In this document: positions 1 through 4,620 of the stretch, one piece after another
Layout of the letters: each line of letters opens with the position of its first letter
How positions within the stretch are numbered: the first letter of the stretch is position 1
Assembly: GCA_002409215.1 (NCBI GenBank)
Contig: DHUO01000032.1
Span: forward strand, 1 to 10,616
From: Candidatus Dojkabacteria bacterium UBA5232
GTDB lineage: Bacteria; Patescibacteriota; Dojkabacteria; SC72
Reading direction: 5' to 3'
DNA length: 10,616 nucleotides
Made by a program: the position numbers and the translations under genes
Notes under the pieces: generated by a model
Databases searched by the model: none
Told to the model about the DNA's origin: nothing
The model's input: only the letters and a program-made list of their open reading frames with translations

Positions 1-96
1 AAGTGGATTGCATCTATGTTTGGTTTTGAACAGAAGACATATTTTGAATCAGTAGAGGGTTCAGAGGTTGCACCTAAGGTTGATTTTAAAAATTAG
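1..96 (+). CDS. lemA: LemA family protein, C-terminal end (partial)
   Basis: The reading frame is open from the first base and stops at TAG (94-96), leaving 31 residues. They include I-A-S-M-F-G-F-E, then Y-F-E, and finish A-P-K-V-D-F-K-N. This is the usual end of LemA proteins, where a phenylalanine-rich stretch is followed by an acidic linker and a terminal P-x-V-D-F. LemA proteins are membrane-anchored helical-bundle proteins of poorly defined function. The gene lies 11 bp upstream of a TPM-domain gene, and lemA next to a TPM gene is a common bacterial arrangement, which supports the call. The start lies outside the window. Assignment rests on a short tail plus context, so it is good but not certain. 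Confidence 0.8.
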   Translation, partial: KWIASMFGFEQKTYFESVEGSEVAPKVDFKN

Positions 97-107
97 AGAA
101 TCTTTAG

Positions 108-869
108 ATGAAAATTAAACAGCTACTACTATCTTTAATACTTGTTTTGTTTTGCGTAGTGCCTGTTTTTAGTTACTATGATTTAGGTACTCCACAGGGG
201 TATGTTAATGATTATACTAATACATTAACAGCGAATCAGAAGAGTATTTTAGAAAGCAAGCTTACAATTTTTGAAAAGGAGAGTAGTAATGAGATAGCCG
301 TTGTCATTATTGATAGTGTAAAAGAGGATTATATCGAGAATTTTGCGGTTAAGCTTTTTGAGGCTTGGAAGATTGGGAAGAAGAATGAGAATAATGGTGT
401 TTTGATTCTTATTGCGATTAGTGATAGGGATATGAAAATTGAAGTGGGTTACGGTCTTGAAGGTTCACTTACTGATGTGCAGTCTAGCTGGATTATTAAC
501 AATATTATGAAGCCAAGGTTTCGGGAGGATAGGTATTATGAGGGGATTGATGAGAGTGTTGACAAGATTATTGATATAACAAAAGGAGAATTTGAGGTTC
601 CTTCTAATGTGGGTAGGACTCCTAGGTCTAGTAGTACTGCTTTTGTTGTGATTATATTGATTATTCAAATAATTCTGGTAATAGCGATACTGAGATTAAT
701 ACTATCTAAATCGAAGGGTCGGAAGAATAATTCGGGTAGTAGTAACTCTTCTACTAGTTGGGGTGGGTGGAGTAGTGGTAGTAATTCAGGAGGAGGTGGT
801 TCTGGTGGAGGTTTTGGAGGTTTTAGTGGTGGCAGGTCAGGAGGTGGAGGAGCTAGTGGGAGTTGGTAG
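108..869 (+). CDS. TPM-domain (YgcG-type) membrane protein with Gly/Ser-rich tail
   Basis: The 253-residue protein has, in order: a signal peptide or N-terminal anchor (residues 1-22, hydrophobic core ILVLFCVVPVF); a TPM domain (about 30-160) with the family pattern Y-V-N-D-Y-T at 32-37, the strand I-A-V-V-I-I-D, F-E-A-W-K-I-G, a G-V-L-I-L-I strand and the E-V-G-Y-G-L-E-G turn near 112-119; one transmembrane helix (about 178-199); and a low-complexity Gly/Ser tail ending G-G-G-G-A-S-G-S-W, the typical end of this family. The TPM domain is predicted to lie outside the membrane. Known TPM proteins are implicated in photosystem II repair in plants and in envelope or respiratory-complex maintenance in bacteria; no enzyme activity is claimed here. 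It starts 11 bp after lemA and is probably co-transcribed with it. No clear Shine-Dalgarno sequence precedes the ATG. Confidence 0.9.
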   Translation: MKIKQLLLSLILVLFCVVPVFSYYDLGTPQGYVNDYTNTLTANQKSILESKLTIFEKESSNEIAVVIIDSVKEDYIENFAVKLFEAWKIGKKNENNGVLILIAISDRDMKIEVGYGLEGSLTDVQSSWIINNIMKPRFREDRYYEGIDESVDKIIDITKGEFEVPSNVGRTPRSSSTAFVVIILIIQIILVIAILRLILSKSKGRKNNSGSSNSSTSWGGWSSGSNSGGGGSGGGFGGFSGGRSGGGGASGSW

Positions 870-887
870 GGCTAGCCTAACCTCTTT
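865..887 (+). terminator. possible weak terminator after the TPM gene
   Basis: GGTAGG (865-870) can pair with CCTAACC (876-882) around the loop GCTAG, with one bulged A, and TCTTT follows. The stem overlaps the TPM stop codon. It is short, but GC-rich for this genome, and it precedes a separate -10 box for trmD. The call is inferred and weak. Confidence 0.3.
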
Positions 888-900
888 GAATAGTAAGTAG

Positions 901-906
901 TATAAT
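901..906 (+). promoter_or_regulatory. -10 box of trmD, leaderless-type spacing
   Basis: A perfect TATAAT ends 6 bp before the trmD ATG (913), so the expected transcription start falls on or next to the start codon. No good -35 box lies 16-18 bp upstream (TTGAAT at 886-891 is too close), and no Shine-Dalgarno sequence is present. The best reading is a leaderless trmD mRNA. Confidence 0.6.
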
Positions 907-912
907 ACATCA

Positions 913-1560
913 ATGACAAAATTCGACATAATAACAATATTCCCTAAAATAATAGAGGAATATATAAATACAGGAATAGTAAGAATAGCAAGAGAAAAAG
1001 ATCTTGTTGAAATAAATGTACATGACCTTAGAAAATGGACAGATGATAATCACAAAACAGTAGATGATACACCGTATGGAGGAGGTCCAGGAATGATAAT
1101 GAAGGTAGAACCAATATATAAAGCTATTCAGGAATTAAAACAAGAAAATAGTGTTGTTGCAATAACAACACCAAAAGGAGAAAAGTTGGTACAGAAGAAA
1201 TTAGTTGGCTTTTCTAAAGAAAAAGATCTTCACATGATAATACTATGTGGGAGATATGAAGGATTTGATCAGCGCATACATGACCATCTAGTTGATTATG
1301 AATTTTCAATAGGGGAATATGTCCTATCTGGTGGAGAATTAGCCTCTCTAGTATTAATAGATGGAATTACAAGACTAATCCCAGGAGTATTAGGTAACAA
1401 AACTTCTTTGGAAGAAGAAACATTCAATGACAATTTATTAGAATATCCCCAATATACCAAGCCAGAAGAATTTAATGGTTGGAAAGTACCAGATGTCCTG
1501 TTATCAGGTAATCACAAGGAAATTGAAACTTTCCGAAAAAGCAATACGAAAATGGTATAA
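913..1560 (+). CDS. trmD: tRNA (guanine37-N1)-methyltransferase TrmD
   Basis: TrmD uses S-adenosylmethionine to methylate N1 of G37 next to the anticodon, which prevents +1 frameshifting. The 215-residue protein has all the family blocks: F-D-I-I-T-I-F-P at the N-terminus, D-D-T-P-Y-G-G-G-P-G-M at 51-61, the trefoil-knot SAM site C-G-R-Y-E-G-F-D-Q-R-I (112-122) and S-I-G-E-Y-V-L-S-G-G-E (132-142), R154 before L-I-P-G-V-L-G, the loop E-E-T-F-N-D-N-L-L-E-Y-P-Q-Y-T with D173 at the place of the catalytic aspartate, and V-P-D-V-L-L-S-G-N-H-K-E-I. The C-terminus stops about 10 residues after that block, so the tail is some 20 or more residues shorter than in E. coli-type TrmD. It is not beside rpsP, rimM or rplS, its usual partners elsewhere. 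The ATG was chosen because a TATAAT box lies directly upstream. Confidence 0.97.
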   Translation: MTKFDIITIFPKIIEEYINTGIVRIAREKDLVEINVHDLRKWTDDNHKTVDDTPYGGGPGMIMKVEPIYKAIQELKQENSVVAITTPKGEKLVQKKLVGFSKEKDLHMIILCGRYEGFDQRIHDHLVDYEFSIGEYVLSGGELASLVLIDGITRLIPGVLGNKTSLEEETFNDNLLEYPQYTKPEEFNGWKVPDVLLSGNHKEIETFRKSNTKMV

Positions 1561-1567
1561 TAAGTAA

Positions 1568-1580
1568 CCGTTAGGAACGG
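1568..1580 (+). terminator. small hairpin after trmD
   Basis: CCGTT (1568-1572), loop AGG and AACGG (1576-1580) form a 5-bp hairpin starting 7 bp after the trmD stop. No T-run follows directly, and GGAA/TTCC (1574-1577 with 1584-1587) offers a competing pairing. It could slow or end transcription before the Gre gene, but the evidence is thin. Confidence 0.25.
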
Positions 1581-1615
1581 AGATTCCCAAATATTTTAAT
1601 TAGGTATTTAAAACA

Positions 1616-2077
1616 ATGAAAAAGGACAAATTAATCATCTCTAAAGATATGTTTACAAAGCTTAAGGAAGACTTAAAAAAGCTCTTGAAGAGTAAAAAAG
1701 AATTAAACAAGAATTTGGAACAGGCTAGACAGAGTGATGTTAGTGAAGATACAGATTCTATTGCTGCAGTTACAAACGAACTTAGCAAAATTAATATGAA
1801 AGTTGAGAATATTGAAGAAGCTCTTGAGAATGCTACTGTTATGGATAAGAAAGGCTGTAAGACAAGTGTTGAAATAGGTTCTGTTGTTAAAGTAAAAGTT
1901 GGTGGTAAGAGTTATGAGTTTACAATAGTTTCTGACATTGAAGCTAACCCATTAGAAAAGAAGATTTCTGATAAGTCTCCTCTTGGGAAGGCTTTAATGA
2001 AAGGTAAAAAGGGGAAGAAAGTTACTGTTAAGACAGAAGATGGTGAGGTTGAATATGAGATTATAGAGATTTGTTAA
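1616..2077 (+). CDS. GreA/GreB family transcript cleavage factor
   Basis: Gre factors enter the secondary channel of stalled, backtracked RNA polymerase and stimulate cleavage of the 3' end of the nascent RNA. The 153-residue protein has the usual size and two-part build: an N-terminal antiparallel coiled coil (about 6-75) and a C-terminal FKBP-like domain (about 82-153). The coiled-coil tip reads A-R-Q-S-D-V-S-E-D, keeping the acidic pair D41 and E44 at the numbering known from E. coli GreA. The C-terminal domain has the family pattern G-S-V-V-K-V, Y-E-F-T-I-V, E-A-N-P, K-K-I-S and S-P-L-G-K-A-L-M-K-G. The sequence does not settle GreA against GreB, though the low-charge tip region resembles GreA. 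No Shine-Dalgarno sequence is seen; A/T-rich -10-like elements (TTTAAT 1595-1600, TATTTA 1605-1610) lie just upstream. It converges on glyS. Confidence 0.88.
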   Translation: MKKDKLIISKDMFTKLKEDLKKLLKSKKELNKNLEQARQSDVSEDTDSIAAVTNELSKINMKVENIEEALENATVMDKKGCKTSVEIGSVVKVKVGGKSYEFTIVSDIEANPLEKKISDKSPLGKALMKGKKGKKVTVKTEDGEVEYEIIEIC

Positions 2078-3369
2078 GAGAGTATTTCATCTAAATCTTC
2101 TATTTTGACTCTTTGCTGTTCCATTGTATCCCTATCTCTGACGGTAACAGTACCGTTTTCAAGAGTTTCATAATCAATTGTTACACAGTAGGGTGTGCCA
2201 ATCTCATCTTGGTATCTATATCTTTTACCAATATTACCTCTACCATCCCACACAACTTTATATGAATCAGATAGAAGATCGAAAACCTCTCTAGCCTTCT
2301 TCACAATCTCCTCTTTGTTTCCAACTAATGGGAATATTGCTGCTTTGTATGCTGCAATGTCTTTATGTATCTTCAAAACGGTTCGACTATTTCCTCCACC
2401 TAAGTCTTCCTCTTCATATGCATCCAGTAGAAGATAAAGGAATGTTCTTGTTATACCTCCAGATGTTTCTACAATATTGGGAATATACTTCTCGTTTGTT
2501 GTTGGATCTGTATAGGTTAGGTCTGTTCCGGAGAATTTCATATGTTGAGTCAAATCATAATCTCCTCTCCAATGAATTCCCTCATTCTCAGCCCAGCCCC
2601 AAGGTGCTAAGTACTCTATGTCGTATGCATCCTTAGCATAGAAAGCTAACTTATCTTTTGGATGTTGGTAGAATCTTAAATTCTCATGCTTCCTGTACAG
2701 CTCCTTGTAGAATTTCATTCTCTCCTCTTTCCAATATTCAAAATACTTCTGCATATCATCCGGATGCACAAAAAATTGTAAATCCCACTGTTCAAACTCT
2801 CTTGTTCTGAATGTAAACTTACCAGGTGTAACCTCATTTCTAAAAGCTTTACCTATTTGTGCGATACCAAAAGGAACTTGTTGCCTCGTACTATCTGTCA
2901 CATTCTTAAAATCCAAATATATATTCTGACAAGCCTCACCTCTTAAATATGCTTTAACCTTTGAACCCTCTATCACGCCGACCTCTGTTTGAAATAGTAG
3001 ATTGTATGACCTTGGCTCTGTGAATTCATTCTTACCACAACTGGGGCACTTCTCTTCAATGTCCTCTGGTCTAAACCTCTGATGACATTTCTTGCACTCA
3101 ACAACCTCATCCCCGAAGTGATCTATATGTCCAGAAGCCTCCCAAACCTTAGGATGTGTTATGATACTACCATCTATACCAACAACATTCTCCCTCTTAT
3201 CTACAATATTCTTCCACCAATATCTCTTCAAGTTGTTTAACATCTCAACTCCCACAGGACCGTAATCATAGAAACCTCCAACACCCCCATATATCTCAGA
3301 GTTCTGGAAGATTATCCCCCTTCTTTTAGATAACGCTACAACCGAATCGAGCAAATTTTTATTTTCCAT
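2074..3369 (-). CDS. glyS: glycyl-tRNA synthetase, alpha2 (single-chain class II) type
   Basis: GlyRS charges tRNA-Gly with glycine using ATP. The 431-residue protein is the homodimeric type, not the bacterial alpha2beta2 type. Visible features: N-terminal L-S-K-R-R-G-I-I-F-Q and I-Y-G-G-V-G-G-F-Y-D-Y-G-P-V-G (27-40); W-E-A-S-G-H (77-82); a zinc-ribbon insertion with C92, C95, C108 and C111; P-F-G-I-A-Q-I-G-K-A-F-R-N-E (166-179) as motif 2; R-E-F-E-Q-W-D-L-Q-F-F (190-200), where many bacteria have M-E in place of W-D; E-T-S-G-G-I-T-R-T-F (301-310) as motif 3; and a C-terminal HGTP anticodon-binding domain (about 345-428). The ATG at 3369 fits the family N-terminus and sits 7 bp after a perfect TATAAT, suggesting a leaderless mRNA. 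Its TAA stop overlaps that of the convergent Gre gene in a shared TTAA. Confidence 0.96.
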   Translation of the reverse strand: MENKNLLDSVVALSKRRGIIFQNSEIYGGVGGFYDYGPVGVEMLNNLKRYWWKNIVDKRENVVGIDGSIITHPKVWEASGHIDHFGDEVVECKKCHQRFRPEDIEEKCPSCGKNEFTEPRSYNLLFQTEVGVIEGSKVKAYLRGEACQNIYLDFKNVTDSTRQQVPFGIAQIGKAFRNEVTPGKFTFRTREFEQWDLQFFVHPDDMQKYFEYWKEERMKFYKELYRKHENLRFYQHPKDKLAFYAKDAYDIEYLAPWGWAENEGIHWRGDYDLTQHMKFSGTDLTYTDPTTNEKYIPNIVETSGGITRTFLYLLLDAYEEEDLGGGNSRTVLKIHKDIAAYKAAIFPLVGNKEEIVKKAREVFDLLSDSYKVVWDGRGNIGKRYRYQDEIGTPYCVTIDYETLENGTVTVRDRDTMEQQRVKIEDLDEILS

Positions 3370-3376
3370 GCTTTTT

Positions 3377-3405
3377 ATTATATATCAATCCTCCAACTAA
3401 ACCAA
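3377..3405 (-). promoter_or_regulatory. glyS promoter
   Basis: Read on the minus strand: a -35 hexamer TTGGTT (3405-3400), a 17-bp spacer and a perfect -10 TATAAT (3382-3377), then 7 bp to the ATG. The predicted transcription start coincides with the start codon. The -35 box overlaps the palindrome at 3402-3414, so a bound regulator would compete with RNA polymerase. Box sequences and spacing are seen; the regulation is inferred. Confidence 0.65.
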
Positions 3406-3414
3406 CCTGGTCGG
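3402..3414. promoter_or_regulatory. operator-like palindrome, copy 1 (glyS / L,D-transpeptidase divergent region)
   Basis: CCAACC-T-GGTCGG is an imperfect 13-bp palindrome with a single central base. A one-base centre suits a protein-binding DNA site better than an RNA hairpin. On the minus strand (3414-3400) it gives the 15-mer CCGACCAGGTTGGTT, which recurs exactly at 4562-4576 before lysS. It overlaps the glyS -35 box and lies 80 bp upstream of the divergent L,D-transpeptidase start, so it could control both. The regulator is unknown. Confidence 0.5.
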
Positions 3415-3445
3415 CGAGGTTTAGCTTATACAGAGAGTGCTTAGA

Positions 3446-3481
3446 GTTGTTTTTTAGGGACATTTAATATTATTATGGGCG
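3446..3481 (+). repeat. 36-bp intergenic repeat, copy A
   Basis: This stretch (GTTGTTTTTT, then ATTTAATATT, then ATGGGCG) matches 8208-8243 at 29 of 36 positions without gaps. In both copies it begins 38 bp after the centre of an ACCTGGTC palindrome, and weaker similarity (CTTAT, GAGTG) fills the space between. It contains -10-like elements (TAATAT 3465-3470, TATTAT 3471-3476) and the TTGTTT of a possible -35 box (3447-3452, 18 bp before TATTAT). It probably holds the promoter of the L,D-transpeptidase gene. Confidence 0.55.
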
Positions 3482-3493
3482 ATTCTTTCATTA

Positions 3494-4486
3494 ATGATTG
3501 CTTCTTTTACTATCTTCCCATATATTAAATATATGCAATCTTCCAAAAAATCTAAGGAAACGGTGTCAATATCTTTAGGTCTAATTTTAGGGATTGTTGC
3601 AATCGTCTTCTTAGTTCCTTTTTCTTTTTACATGTTTAAGCAAGAGGGAAAACGATATGTGAAGCAAGCAATAGGTCCTAATGTTAAAGGTGTAGAAGAA
3701 GATATCGTTAATAATATTGGAAACGATACAGATACTCTTGAACAGCAATTTTTTGAAGAGAATCGGAATGAATATTTTGTTAGGATTGGTTTTGAGGGTG
3801 TATATAGAACAATATCGGGTAGTGAATTTTCTTCTCTCCTGAAGGATGGGGATTTAGACAAAGAAAATTTTGATAAATACATTAGTAGAAAAATAATTCC
3901 ATATTTTGAGAAAATTTTTGGTGAAAGGGAGTTGGTTAAAAATAGTAAGGGAGAATTCTATTCTCGTAAGAAGGACATACTTCCTAATTACGCCTCTCTC
4001 TACGATAAAATAGATGTTGCCTATTCTAGTGGACTTGTTGATATCCGTGTTGATATTGATGGGTATGAGGGCCCAGGAACAGATGGACAATATGCAGAAA
4101 AGTATATGGAGGTGGATAATTCTCAACAGAAATTATATGTTTGGAAAAATGGTAAGGTTGAGAAAGTAATTGGTTTGTCTGGTCCTGTCTACGGATTTCA
4201 GGTATATGGAGTGTTTCCCATTGTAGATAAAGGTAGGGAACCAATTGCTCCCGGTGGAAAGTATATGCCGTATTGGATGGCTTTTTATTACAGCCGCAAA
4301 CAAAATTCTTGGTATGGCCTGCACGGTCTTATCTGGATGTACAAGGAGGATGGGAGTAAATGGTTTGAGCCTGAAAAGAACATCTATACAAGACAGAGTG
4401 CTGGTTGCATTAGAATGGTTGTAGCAGATGCGAAATACCTTTATGAGAACTTTCAAAAGGGTGATCTGTTACTAATACATGAGTAA
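3494..4486 (+). CDS. membrane-anchored L,D-transpeptidase (YkuD domain)
   Basis: YkuD enzymes use a catalytic cysteine to form 3-3 peptidoglycan cross-links or attach proteins to the wall, outside the membrane. The 330-residue protein has a transmembrane anchor (about 25-48), an extracytoplasmic linker domain of no recognised family (about 60-200) and a C-terminal YkuD domain (about 202-329). The domain begins M-E-V-D-N-S-Q-Q-K-L-Y-V-W and has catalytic His277 in L-H-G and Cys305 in S-A-G-C-I-R-M. The usual motif is S-H-G-C; here the histidine is Ala303, and the stretch from His277 to Ser302 is longer than the textbook 14-17 residues. Activity is likely but unproven. The ATG at 3494 is the first in frame. 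The codons before it, back to a TAG at 3455, are also strongly hydrophobic, so the true start may lie earlier at a non-ATG codon. Its own intergenic promoter region is shared with divergent glyS. Confidence 0.88.
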   Translation: MIASFTIFPYIKYMQSSKKSKETVSISLGLILGIVAIVFLVPFSFYMFKQEGKRYVKQAIGPNVKGVEEDIVNNIGNDTDTLEQQFFEENRNEYFVRIGFEGVYRTISGSEFSSLLKDGDLDKENFDKYISRKIIPYFEKIFGERELVKNSKGEFYSRKKDILPNYASLYDKIDVAYSSGLVDIRVDIDGYEGPGTDGQYAEKYMEVDNSQQKLYVWKNGKVEKVIGLSGPVYGFQVYGVFPIVDKGREPIAPGGKYMPYWMAFYYSRKQNSWYGLHGLIWMYKEDGSKWFEPEKNIYTRQSAGCIRMVVADAKYLYENFQKGDLLLIHE

Positions 4487-4520
4487 TGAAACATCCCCTA
4501 TAGAAAGATTAAAATTCTAT

Positions 4521-4541
4521 GAAAAGCTACACTTTTCTTTT
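4521..4541 (+). terminator. possible weak intrinsic terminator of the L,D-transpeptidase gene
   Basis: GAAAAG (4521-4526), loop CTACA and CTTTTC (4532-4537) form a 6-bp, mostly A-T hairpin directly followed by TTTT. An AT-rich hairpin lies just upstream (ATAGAA 4500-4505 with TTCTAT 4515-4520). Position and T-run fit a terminator between the transpeptidase gene and the lysS promoter, but the stem is weak. Confidence 0.35.
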
Positions 4542-4561
4542 ATGTGATAAAGTAAAACTCA

Positions 4562-4574
4562 CCGACCAGGTTGG
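4562..4574. promoter_or_regulatory. operator-like palindrome, copy 2 (upstream of lysS)
   Basis: CCGACC-A-GGTTGG is a 13-bp palindrome with one mismatched pair. It is part of a 15-bp perfect inverted match to 3400-3414, so glyS and lysS are both preceded by the same 15-mer in the same sense orientation. It ends 9 bp before the lysS -10 box (4584) and covers the -35 region, the position expected for a repressor or for an activator that replaces a -35 box. Confidence 0.5.
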
Positions 4575-4580
4575 TTGATA

Positions 4581-4589
4581 TGGTATAAT
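4581..4589 (+). promoter_or_regulatory. extended -10 promoter of lysS
   Basis: TGG-TATAAT is a perfect extended -10 element (TGN plus TATAAT). No -35 consensus is present 17 bp upstream, where the palindrome at 4562-4574 lies instead. Transcription from here would give a leader of about 25 nt without a Shine-Dalgarno sequence. A second -10-like TATTAT (4608-4613) ends 7 bp before the ATG and could give a leaderless transcript. Confidence 0.6.
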
Positions 4590-4620
4590 CTAAAAATTCA
4601 TTTCTAATATTATTAATGCT

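Noticed and set aside
465..668. Various antisense ORFs of 60-107 codons (for example 465-668, 3854-4126, 4133-4456, 5581-5790, all minus strand)
   Set aside because: All lie opposite well-supported genes, lack family motifs and show no start signals. They are products of low GC content.
770..866. Low-complexity G-rich stretch as a possible DNA repeat or assembly artefact
   Set aside because: It encodes the normal Gly/Ser-rich tail of TPM proteins and ends in the expected A-S-G-S-W.
3421..3444. CIRCE-like inverted repeat (TTAGC ... GAGTGCTTAG) upstream of the L,D-transpeptidase gene
   Set aside because: Only about half of the left arm of the HrcA operator is present and the right arm has an insertion. 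No heat-shock gene is nearby.
3400..4576. Insertion sequence or cassette bounded by 15-bp inverted repeats around the L,D-transpeptidase gene
   Set aside because: No transposase, no target-site duplication and no nearby integrase is seen. The repeats are themselves palindromic and sit at promoter positions, so shared operators explain them better.
4577..4620. T-box or other riboswitch leader for lysS
   Set aside because: The leader is only about 25-44 nt, with no room for a T-box structure. The shared palindrome lies upstream of the -10 box and would not be transcribed from it.
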